Source: an uncultured Alphaproteobacteria bacterium
GTDB lineage: Bacteria > Pseudomonadota > Alphaproteobacteria > RF32 > CAG-239
Reading direction: 5' to 3'
Assembly: GCA_944392285.1 (NCBI GenBank)
Contig: CALXWF010000061.1
Span: 1-11,229 of the forward strand
Length of the DNA: 11,229 nt
Under the pieces are notes generated by a model, which saw only the letters and a list, made by a program, of their open reading frames with translations, made no database searches and was not told the DNA's origin. This document shows positions 5,685 through 11,229 of the stretch, piece after piece (position 1 is the first letter of the stretch; each line of letters begins with the position of its first letter). The translations under genes were made by a program, and so were the position numbers.

Positions 5685-5706
5685 CCGGCGGAGGTTTCTC
5701 CGCCGG
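5685..5706 (+). other. GC-rich intercistronic hairpin between atpE and atpF'
   Basis: CCGGCGGAG (5685-5693) pairs perfectly over 9 positions with CTCCGCCGG (5698-5706) around the loop GTTT. CCGAAATC follows, with no T run, so it is not a standard terminator inside an essential operon. It more likely stops 3' exonucleases or marks an RNA-processing site at the end of the atpE message. Confidence 0.65.
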
Positions 5707-5733
5707 CCGAAATCTTAAACTTAAGGAAGAGCC

Positions 5734-6216
5734 ATGCCTCAGTTAGATATTTCAACCTACACTTCGCAGCTGTTTTGGCTGTGTGTCAGCTTTTTTACCA
5801 TGTTGTTTATCATGTCAAAATTTATCATCCCCAAAATCGGCGATATTTTGGCACAAAGACAACGCAAAATAGACAGCTACTTAAACAAAGCCCACACCAC
5901 CAAACAACAAGCCGAAGCTGCGCTTGAAAAATATCATCAGGCTTTGGCCGATGCCACCCAAAAGGCAGAAAAAACCTTACAAAAAACCCAAGCCGAACTT
6001 GACCGTTTGGTTACCGACAAACAAAACGAGCTCCGCGAAGAACTGCACCGTCAGATTTCTAAGCAAGAGGCTGAAATTGCCATCGGCAAAGCCGAAGCCT
6101 TGGTCAAGATTCGTGAGATGTCGGCCGAGTTGGCCGCAGATATCGTCAAAAAGCTGGCTTTAACCAACATCAACGCCGCCGATATCAAAAACGCAATCAA
6201 AAAAAACGAGCAATAA
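5734..6216 (+). CDS. atpF': ATP synthase F0 subunit b'
   Basis: A b-type peripheral-stalk subunit linking F0 to F1. Photosynthetic bacteria and many Alphaproteobacteria have a b/b' heterodimer in place of two identical b chains. The 160-residue product begins MPQLDISTYTSQLFWL, the typical b' N-terminus. It has one membrane helix (about 13-33), then ILAQRQRKIDSYL (38-50) and a long charged coiled coil rich in Ala, Glu, Lys and Gln to about residue 140. The ribosome binding site AAGGAAG (5723-5729) is well placed. The gene lies between the intercistronic hairpin and the second b gene, 12 bases from the latter. The assignment of b' rests on N-terminal pattern and order. Confidence 0.92.
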   Translation: MPQLDISTYTSQLFWLCVSFFTMLFIMSKFIIPKIGDILAQRQRKIDSYLNKAHTTKQQAEAALEKYHQALADATQKAEKTLQKTQAELDRLVTDKQNELREELHRQISKQEAEIAIGKAEALVKIREMSAELAADIVKKLALTNINAADIKNAIKKNEQ

Positions 6217-6228
6217 GGGCAAAAAAGG

Positions 6229-6834
6229 ATGATACTTGCGCAAAACACCGTCGAAGAAAATCTGATTGACGCCGCACAATCCGCCGTCAGCAACAGCGGA
6301 AGCGAAGCTGCAGAGGTTATTAACCAAACCGTTAACGCGCTCGCCGGCCACGAAGCCTTTTATGAGCATCCCACATTTTGGGTTGCCGTTTCCTTTGTTT
6401 TGGCGGTTGGTTTTTTGGCGCGCCCGGTCGGCAAAATCATGCAGGCCCTGTTGCGCAAACGCATAGATGACATCACCCAGCGCATTCATGATGCCGCCAC
6501 CTTGGAAGATGATGCCAAAAAGCTTTTAGCCGAATATGAGCAAAAGTTTCAAAATGCCGAACGTGAAGCCAAAGAAATTTTGCAAAAATCCAAACAAGAA
6601 GTTGCCCTCATCAAAAAAGAACGTCTTGAAAAACTTGAGCGTGAGATGAAAATCAAACAAGACGAGGCTGCCAAACGCATTACCGGCGCCCAAAACGAAG
6701 CTTTGCAGGCAATTTCCGCAATGGCCGGTGAACTGAGCATTAAAGCGGTAAAAACCGCCATTGCCGACAAATTAGACAGCAAAACGCAAGACAAGCTCAT
6801 TGACAATTCAATCAATTTAATCGGCAAATTATAA
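6229..6834 (+). CDS. atpF: ATP synthase F0 subunit b, with N-terminal extension
   Basis: The partner of b' in the peripheral stalk. The product has 201 residues, longer than the roughly 160 usual for b. About 48 residues precede the membrane helix (about 50-67, FWVAVSFVLAVGFLARPVG). They are acidic, not hydrophobic (EENLIDAAQSAVSNSGSEAAEV), so not a signal peptide, and should sit in the periplasm. The rest is the expected coiled coil (78-150, e.g. KRIDDITQRIHDAATLE) and the C-terminal helices. The next Met is residue 71, after the helix, so a later ATG start is impossible. TAAGGG (6214-6219), overlapping the b' stop, lies 9 bases upstream. It is the last gene of the cluster; the F1 genes (atpHAGDC) are not in the window, as usual for Alphaproteobacteria. 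Confidence 0.93.
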   Translation: MILAQNTVEENLIDAAQSAVSNSGSEAAEVINQTVNALAGHEAFYEHPTFWVAVSFVLAVGFLARPVGKIMQALLRKRIDDITQRIHDAATLEDDAKKLLAEYEQKFQNAEREAKEILQKSKQEVALIKKERLEKLEREMKIKQDEAAKRITGAQNEALQAISAMAGELSIKAVKTAIADKLDSKTQDKLIDNSINLIGKL

Positions 6835-6857
6835 CATCTTTTTTATCAAAAAAGCGG

Positions 6858-6886
6858 TTGCTTATCTTGGTCCTTTATATTATAAG
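6858..6886 (+). promoter_or_regulatory. Promoter of queA
   Basis: A -35 TTGCTT (6858-6863) and a -10 TATAAG (6881-6886) are separated by 17 bases. The start would be near 6893, with a short leader and the ribosome binding site AAAGGA (6897-6902) 7 bases before ATG 6910. TTGCTT is the same -35 word seen in the candidate promoters at 3010, 3021 and 10558. Confidence 0.6.
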
Positions 6887-6909
6887 AGCAAAAAACAAAG
6901 GACAAATTG

Positions 6910-7992
6910 ATGAAAGTAGATATTTTTGATTTTGAGCTGGACCGTGACTTAATTGCCAAAGAGCCGGCCAATCCCAGAGACACTTCCCGCCTGCTTGACT
7001 TATCGGTTGAAGGCAAAATCACCGATCGTCATTTCTATGACCTGCCTAATATTTTGGAAAAAGGCGATGTCTTGGTTTTCAATGACACCAAAGTTATTCC
7101 GGCAAGACTATATGCCCAAAGAGGCGAGGCTTTAGTTGAGGTGACGCTGTATCATCCGGTTGACGGTTTAAGCTGGAACGCTTTTATCAAAAATGCCAAA
7201 CGCCTGCATATCGGCGACACCATTCATTTCTACACGGCAGAAATTTCAGCCCGAAACTCTGATTTTTCGGCCGAAATTTTAGAAAAAAACGGCGAAGAAG
7301 GTGGTGTTTTGCGCTTTAACTGCAAAGCAGACGAATTAGGACACTATCTTGAAAAATACGGCTCCATGCCGCTGCCGCCCTACATCAAGCGCGACCGTCC
7401 CGGCCAAGGCTTGTGGAACAAATATAACGACAAAGAAAATTATCAAACCCTCTATGCCAAACATGAAGGAGCGGTTGCCGCGCCGACGGCCGGCCTGCAC
7501 TTTACGCCGCGGGTTTTTGCCGCCTTGGAGCAAAAAGGTGTTGAAAAAGTTTTTCTAACGCTGCATGTCGGTGCCGGCACATTTTTGCCGGTCAAGGTTG
7601 AAGACACCAAAGACCACAAAATGCACGCCGAATATGGCATTATTACCCCTGAAGCCTGCGAAAAAATAAATCAGGCCAAAAAACAAGGACGTCGAATTAT
7701 TGCTGTCGGCACGACTTCTTTGCGTTTGCTTGAATCTGCGGCTGATGAAAAAGGCGTGTTACATCCCTTTACCGGCGAGACCGACATATTTATTACCCCC
7801 GGTTATAAATTTAAGATTATTGACTATATCATCACCAATTTTCATTTGCCGAAATCAACGCTGTTTATGCTGATTTGTGCCATTGCCGGTACCGAGCGCA
7901 TGAAAGAAGCCTATCAACACGCCATGAAAGAAAAATATCGCTTTTATTCATACGGCGACAGCTCAATTTTAAAATGCGTAAATAAAATTTAA
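6910..7992 (+). CDS. queA: S-adenosylmethionine:tRNA ribosyltransferase-isomerase QueA
   Basis: QueA transfers and isomerises the ribosyl group of SAM onto the 7-aminomethyl-7-deazaguanine base of tRNA to give epoxyqueuosine, the penultimate queuosine step, in the cytoplasm. The 360-residue product carries all the family blocks: FDFELDRDLIAKEP..PRD.SRLL (6-29), DVLVFNDTKVIPARL (53-67), GAVAAPTAGLHFTP (187-200), LTLHVGAGTFLPV (216-228), HKMHAEY (236-242), VGTTSLRLLES (266-276), TDIFITPGY (291-299) and TNFHLPKSTLFMLICAIAG (309-327). It ends with YRFYSYGDSS. The C-terminus runs 9 residues past YGDS. ATG 6910 follows a good ribosome binding site; the TTG just before it is rejected. A promoter of its own separates it from the ATP synthase genes. 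No tgt or other queuosine gene is adjacent. Confidence 0.97.
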   Translation: MKVDIFDFELDRDLIAKEPANPRDTSRLLDLSVEGKITDRHFYDLPNILEKGDVLVFNDTKVIPARLYAQRGEALVEVTLYHPVDGLSWNAFIKNAKRLHIGDTIHFYTAEISARNSDFSAEILEKNGEEGGVLRFNCKADELGHYLEKYGSMPLPPYIKRDRPGQGLWNKYNDKENYQTLYAKHEGAVAAPTAGLHFTPRVFAALEQKGVEKVFLTLHVGAGTFLPVKVEDTKDHKMHAEYGIITPEACEKINQAKKQGRRIIAVGTTSLRLLESAADEKGVLHPFTGETDIFITPGYKFKIIDYIITNFHLPKSTLFMLICAIAGTERMKEAYQHAMKEKYRFYSYGDSSILKCVNKI

Positions 7993-8023
7993 CTTTTATT
8001 GCTTATACTTCGCTCAAACAAAA

Positions 8024-8029
8024 AAGGAG
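8024..8029 (+). promoter_or_regulatory. Ribosome binding site deciding a GTG start
   Basis: AAGGAG lies 6 bases before GTG 8036. No ATG occurs in this frame until Met78, so the GTG is the start of the membrane GGDEF-like protein. A -10-like TATACT (8004-8009) sits upstream without a good -35. Confidence 0.7.
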
Positions 8030-8035
8030 CCCGAA

Positions 8036-9211
8036 GTGAGCGGATTTTCAAATCTGGCGGAAAGAACCTTACCGCTGATAAAAAACATATTTATACCGGC
8101 CGCAATTTTAACTGCCGCCGACTTTGCCTTTTATGGATTTCCGCAAATCAGCTTTGACAGTTTGCTCGGTATACATATTTTATTTTATGTCGCTGTTGTT
8201 ATAAATTTTGGCATACTGCTCTTTTTTAACCAAAGCAAGCCGGTGTTTTTTTTGCTTTTGGCGGCCATGAACTATGCTCTCATCAATCACATAAAACTGG
8301 CTTATCCGGCCTCTTTTGCAGAAACCCCGCTTTTTATAAACATCTGCTTTTTCACACCGTTTTATCTGCTGTTTTTTGCCTTTTTGCCCGAAAAACGCCT
8401 GCTGACAAATTTTAATGCCGCAATCATGCTTTTGTTTTGTGCGCAATATGCCGTCATTGAGCATTTAAGCCGCGAAGAAATCAGTTTGTCTTGGGAGATT
8501 TATGCCTCACAAGCCCCCATGGGCAGCACCGGCCAAATCCTCTTTGCCGCGGCGGCATTTATTTTATTTTACCGCACGCTTTTTCAGGGACGAATTTTTG
8601 ATTACGGACTGTTTTTTGCCACGATTGAAATCGGTCTTGGGTTTTACTATGCCGATTCTGCCGCCGCCTTAACCATCTTCTTTACGGCAGCCGCACTTAC
8701 CGTTTTGGCCGCCGTTATTGCCGACATTTATCATGACACGCATTTTGACAGCCTCACCGGCCTTGGCAGCCGCAAAGCTTTTATGATAGATGCCAAAAAC
8801 TTTCCCATAAAATATAGCCTGGGACTGGTATGTATAGATGATTATCAACCTTTAGCCAAAATGCTCGGTCGCCGCGGACGCAACATTTTAACCCGCTTGG
8901 TTGCCGACATTATCCGCGAAAAAGAACCCGAAGAGCGCATTTATCGTTACAGTGAAGATGAATTCATCTTAATTTTAAACATCGGAGAAGATAAAAACGC
9001 CACCTTCAATCGGTTGGAAAATATTCGCCGCGCCGTTGCTTCTTCGGCATTTTTCCTACCGCACAAAAAACGCCCGATAAAAATCACGGTTTCCGCAAGC
9101 GTCAGTGACAAAAAACGCAGCGATGCCGACGTCTATGAAGTTCTGGCGCGTACCCGTAAAGCCCTGCAAAAAACCTTAAGTTTCAGCCATAATGTAACAT
9201 CAAAAGCCTGA
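8036..9211 (+). CDS. Multi-pass membrane protein with degenerate GGDEF domain
   Basis: The architecture is that of a membrane-bound diguanylate cyclase: 391 residues with about seven or eight hydrophobic helices (residues 18-230) and a C-terminal GGDEF-type domain (about 236-385). The domain entry DSLTGLGSRKAFM (238-250) fits the conserved DxLTGLxNRR. The signature is RYSEDEF (304-310), with Ser-Glu replacing both glycines. The first metal-binding block reads CIDDYQPLAKMLG (266-278), where the family has DxDxFKxxND..G, so the first Asp and the Asn/Asp pair are gone. By known GGDEF chemistry this should not make cyclic di-GMP; a regulatory, GTP-binding or scaffold role is possible. The membrane part matches no sensor family I recognise. 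GTG start after a good ribosome binding site; it may be co-transcribed with queA, 43 bases upstream. Confidence 0.85.
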   Translation: MSGFSNLAERTLPLIKNIFIPAAILTAADFAFYGFPQISFDSLLGIHILFYVAVVINFGILLFFNQSKPVFFLLLAAMNYALINHIKLAYPASFAETPLFINICFFTPFYLLFFAFLPEKRLLTNFNAAIMLLFCAQYAVIEHLSREEISLSWEIYASQAPMGSTGQILFAAAAFILFYRTLFQGRIFDYGLFFATIEIGLGFYYADSAAALTIFFTAAALTVLAAVIADIYHDTHFDSLTGLGSRKAFMIDAKNFPIKYSLGLVCIDDYQPLAKMLGRRGRNILTRLVADIIREKEPEERIYRYSEDEFILILNIGEDKNATFNRLENIRRAVASSAFFLPHKKRPIKITVSASVSDKKRSDADVYEVLARTRKALQKTLSFSHNVTSKA

Positions 9212-9281
9212 ATGTAACAAAAGTTTAACAAATTTTGTCAATTATGTCGCTTGATTTTGTCAAGAAATTATGTTATATAAT
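9212..9281 (+). promoter_or_regulatory. Promoter region with 11-base-periodic direct repeats (Pho-box-like)
   Basis: Seven-base units recur at 11-base spacing: ATGTAAC (9212), GTTTAAC (9223), TTTGTCA (9234), a poor unit near 9245, and TTTGTCA (9256). A perfect -10 TATAAT (9276-9281) follows 13 bases later, with no well-spaced -35 (TTGATT at 9251 is 19 bases away). This layout of 7-base sites with 4-base spacers, taking the place of a -35, resembles PhoB boxes. A second AATGTAACA copy at 9191-9199 lies in the end of the preceding gene. The match is by eye and some units are weak. Confidence 0.4.
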
Positions 9282-9321
9282 GATTACGCAAGCAAAAGCG
9301 CCAATTATTAGGAGACAAAAG

Positions 9322-9642
9322 ATGTTTGATTTTATTGCCACCAAAGAAAAAGCCAAACGCACTGCCTATAAATATGGGCTGCGTTTTAAGGGTGACTTTG
9401 AGCTCAAGAAAGTTTGCTTTAACGACAAATCATTATCCAACGGCATCTTTTGGACCTATGACAACGACCAATTAGCCACCTTAATTTCGGTATATGGTTT
9501 TCTCAAGATTATTGACAAAAACAAAATCCAAGGCACAACCAATGTTATCCTCGGAGAAAAATATCCGATGTGCGGCAACTGCTTTAGGGTTGTCAAACGC
9601 GAACAAGGATTAACTCTGATTCCTGTTAGTGCCTATAACTAA
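9322..9642 (+). CDS. Unrecognised small protein, 106 residues
   Basis: I do not recognise this family. The 106-residue product has no signal peptide and no clear membrane helix, so it is probably cytoplasmic. A basic N-terminal helix (KEKAKRTAYKYGLRFKGD, 8-25) precedes mixed strands and an aromatic-rich middle (GIFWTYDNDQ, 41-50). The C-terminal part YPMCGNCFRVVKREQG (81-96) carries a CxxC (Cys84, Cys87) that could bind metal with other ligands, though only one more Cys (32) exists. The start at ATG 9322 is set by AGGAG (9310-9314), 7 bases upstream; the frame is open further 5', but that part overlaps the promoter. Codon use resembles its neighbours. Its stop overlaps the lgt stop by 4 bases in convergent orientation. 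Expression may respond to the repeat array at 9212-9262. Confidence 0.75.
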   Translation: MFDFIATKEKAKRTAYKYGLRFKGDFELKKVCFNDKSLSNGIFWTYDNDQLATLISVYGFLKIIDKNKIQGTTNVILGEKYPMCGNCFRVVKREQGLTLIPVSAYN

Positions 9643-10439
9643 TTTTCAGAGGGATGGCGCCACAATCTCCAAACCACGATTCCGCCGACAAGTATGAGCG
9701 GCAAAGACAAGATTTGCCCCATGGTTAAACAAGAAAAGAAATAACCGAGTTGCACATCGGGTTCACGAAATTGTTCCATTAAGATTCTGAAGATTCCGTA
9801 CAACATAACAAACAAAGCCGAAACCAAGCCGCGTCTGTTGCGAACGGCGGCATATCGCCAAAGCCAATTTAGCAATATAAACATAATAACACCCTCAAAC
9901 AAGGCTTCATAGAGTTGGGAAGGATGACGCGGCAAATAACCGCCGGCAGGAAAGCGCACCGCCCAAGGCACGTCTGTAACACGCCCCCAAAGTTCATCAT
10001 TTACAAAATTTGCCAAACGGCCGCAAAAGATTCCGATTGGCGCATAAAGCACGATAAGGTCTGTTACCCCCAAAAAACGATAATGGTATTTTCTGGCAAA
10101 TAATGCCACGGCAACGATAACCCCGACAACGCCGCCGTGGAAAGACATTCCCCCTTTCCACACGGCAAAGATTTCAAGCGGATTCTGCCAAAAAACATTT
10201 GTCCCGTAAAAAAGCACATATCCCAAACGACCGCCGAGAATGATTCCCAAGGTGGCATAAAAAACCAAATCATCAATACTTTCTTTGCTATAAGGCAAAG
10301 AATATTTAGCAATATTTTTTAACATCAACCACCAAGCAATCAGGATTCCGCCCAAATAAGCCATGGAATACCAACGAATACTTAACGGCCCGACAGAAAA
10401 AATAATCGGTGAAATTTCAGGAAAATCAAGCCCGGTCAT
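9639..10439 (-). CDS. lgt: Prolipoprotein diacylglyceryl transferase Lgt
   Basis: Lgt moves diacylglycerol from phosphatidylglycerol to the lipobox cysteine of prolipoproteins in the inner membrane, the first step of lipoprotein maturation. The 266 residues fit the family. Seen in order are FSVGPLSIRWYSMAY (14-28), LGGRLGYVLFY (68-78), WKGGMSFHGG (94-103, His101), the Lgt signature CGRLANFVNDELWGR (139-153, Arg141, Asn144, Glu149), HPSQLYEA (172-179) and FREPDVQLGYF (224-234, Arg225 matching E. coli Arg239). About seven membrane helices are evident. ATG 10439 is preceded by TGAGG. Convergent with the unknown small gene, overlapping its stop, and divergent from the YbjN-family gene. A promoter about 90 bases upstream is plausible. 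Confidence 0.98.
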   Translation of the reverse strand: MTGLDFPEISPIIFSVGPLSIRWYSMAYLGGILIAWWLMLKNIAKYSLPYSKESIDDLVFYATLGIILGGRLGYVLFYGTNVFWQNPLEIFAVWKGGMSFHGGVVGVIVAVALFARKYHYRFLGVTDLIVLYAPIGIFCGRLANFVNDELWGRVTDVPWAVRFPAGGYLPRHPSQLYEALFEGVIMFILLNWLWRYAAVRNRRGLVSALFVMLYGIFRILMEQFREPDVQLGYFFSCLTMGQILSLPLILVGGIVVWRLWRHPSEN

Positions 10440-10688
10440 TAAAGCCTCATATAGTAAGTTTTTAAGTTTCTTAACAGTATATTAATAAAAAAAAATATAT
10501 CCACATTAAAAAAAAATCATTTTTCAAGTTTTATATAACAGCTTGTTTTAACAAGCAAAAAAAATCAGAAAAAAATTTTTGCCTCAAGAAAAGTGGAAAA
10601 CTTTTGAAACTTGTTTGTATTCCGAGTCGGGCTTTGGCAATCTAGAACCAAGTTTTTGATTTTTGTTTGCGGAACTGGAGAAATTGAC
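10440..10688. other. AT-rich divergent control region between lgt and the ybjN-like gene
   Basis: No gene is visible in this 249-base stretch. It holds A/T homopolymer runs at 10485-10520 and 10557-10580, a 16-base near-palindrome GCTTGTTTTAACAAGC (10541-10556) and a short hairpin AAAAGT/ACTTTT (10589-10594 with 10600-10605). CAAGTTT (10525-10531) and AAACTTG (10607-10613) form a wider inverted pair. The sequence from 10614 to 10688 is less AT-rich and carries the leader and ribosome binding site GGAG (10677-10680) of the + gene; I see no convincing + promoter. Confidence 0.5.
10530..10558 (-). promoter_or_regulatory. Candidate promoter of lgt
   Basis: On the minus strand TTGCTT (10558-10553) and TATAAA (10535-10530) are separated by 17 bases. 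The start would be near 10523, leaving a leader of about 84 bases to ATG 10439. The -35 overlaps one arm of the near-palindrome at 10541-10556, so a repressor or activator could act here. Confidence 0.45.
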
Positions 10689-11186
10689 ATGAATTTGGCA
10701 CAGAATTATGCCTTAACCTACAACCCCATTGACCTGGTTGAAAATATATTTTCTGCCCGCTCTTTTGAATTTGAGCGCCGCAACACCAATGAGGTCGCGG
10801 TTGAAGTTCAGGGAAAATGGAACAACATGTTGTTGTTTTTTGCCTGGGAAGAAAACATGCGTTGTCTGCACCTTTCATGCCTGATGGACATTAAAAGCAC
10901 CATTGAAGACCGCAGCAAAATATTTGAGCGTTTGGCTTTAGTTAATGAAGAACTCTGGGTCGGCCATTTTTCATATTGGGCCGAACAAAATATGCCGGTA
11001 TTCAAACATTCGGTTATTTTAAACGACGGCGAAGATGTTTTTGCCATGCAAATCAGCCAAATTATAGATATCGCCATAAAAGAATGTGAAAGGATGTATC
11101 CGATTTTTAACGTTGTCTTGACCAAAGGCATGGAACCCAAACAAGCCCTCTACCCCATGATGATGGAAACCATCGGCCAAGCTTAA
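10689..11186 (+). CDS. YbjN-domain protein, alphaproteobacterial type
   Basis: A conserved cytoplasmic protein of the YbjN family, 165 residues. In enteric bacteria YbjN affects motility and stress traits; the biochemical role of the alphaproteobacterial form is not established. Family features seen are NPIDLVENIF (12-21), the strand EVAVEVQGKWNNMLLFFAW (35-53), LHLSCLMDIK (60-69), ALVNEELWVGHFSYW (83-97) and IAIKECERMYPIFNVVLTKG (128-147). The C-terminus ALYPMMMETIGQA is also typical. The type III chaperone-like fold of the family is known from structure; no enzyme motif is visible. The start is ATG 10689, 8 bases after GGAG (10677-10680); the frame opens at an earlier TTG-like codon, rejected. 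In related genomes the gene often precedes proC, which would lie beyond the window. Confidence 0.88.
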   Translation: MNLAQNYALTYNPIDLVENIFSARSFEFERRNTNEVAVEVQGKWNNMLLFFAWEENMRCLHLSCLMDIKSTIEDRSKIFERLALVNEELWVGHFSYWAEQNMPVFKHSVILNDGEDVFAMQISQIIDIAIKECERMYPIFNVVLTKGMEPKQALYPMMMETIGQA

Positions 11187-11229
11187 AAAATTGCTCTAAT
11201 AGACCATTATACAAACTTAAAAGTTCGGA

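Noticed and set aside
6838..6854. Hairpin CTTTTTT/AAAAAAG after atpF as a terminator
   Set aside because: Only the outermost pair is G-C and the loop is three bases, so the stem is too weak to call; it may simply be an AT-rich spacer before the queA promoter.
1..11229. CRISPR array, tRNA or rRNA genes, integrase or transposase genes
   Set aside because: No regularly spaced repeats with unique spacers, no cloverleaf or rRNA-like stretches, and no mobile-element proteins are visible; the repeats found are short intergenic palindromes.

Overview
The window reads as a compact, AT-rich alphaproteobacterial chromosome segment. Five things point there. The membrane (F0) half of ATP synthase is its own atpI-B-E-F'-F cluster with two different b-type subunits and no F1 genes. 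A DUF721/DciA-type gene overlaps a membrane-anchored DsbA-like gene. A YbjN-family gene of the alphaproteobacterial type is present. Two small outer-membrane barrels sit side by side. The FliO/FliP pair shows the cell, or its recent ancestor, had a flagellar export apparatus. A host-associated or uncultured gut lineage would fit, but that is inference and no species is claimed.

Layout. Bases 1-593 hold no convincing complete gene. They contain two palindromic, repeat-like elements (67-136 and 160-210), a small GC hairpin with a purine-rich tract (257-344), and an AT-rich promoter region. Two paralogous outer-membrane barrel genes follow on + (594-1205, 1282-1878), each ending in a good hairpin terminator. 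The second terminator is shared with convergent fliO-fliP on the - strand (1927-2952). A 102-base divergent promoter region (2953-3054), with an 8+8 palindrome over both candidate -35 boxes, separates fliO from the DUF721/DciA-like gene (3055) and its overlapping DsbA-like partner (3591-4313). The F0 cluster (4368-6834) comes next, with a strong hairpin between the c-subunit gene and the first b-type gene. queA (6910-7992) has its own promoter, and behind it lies a membrane protein with a degenerate GGDEF domain (8036-9211). A 110-base regulatory stretch with 11-base-periodic direct repeats precedes an unrecognised 106-residue gene (9322-9642), whose stop overlaps that of convergent lgt (9639-10439). 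A 249-base AT-rich divergent region leads to a YbjN-family gene (10689-11186).

How the genes work together. Most products act in or at the cell envelope: outer-membrane barrels, flagellar export gate, periplasmic thiol chemistry, proton channel, lipoprotein lipidation and a membrane-bound degenerate GGDEF protein. queA makes the queuosine precursor on tRNA, and the DUF721 protein is probably tied to replicative helicase loading.

I found no clear novel multi-gene system. The points most worth a second look are the GGDEF protein with lost catalytic residues, the Pho-box-like array before the unknown 106-residue gene, the palindrome shared by the fliO/dciA-like promoters, the hairpin after atpE, and the possible leaderless starts of atpI and the DUF721 gene. 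All gene calls rest on reading motifs by eye, with no database search.
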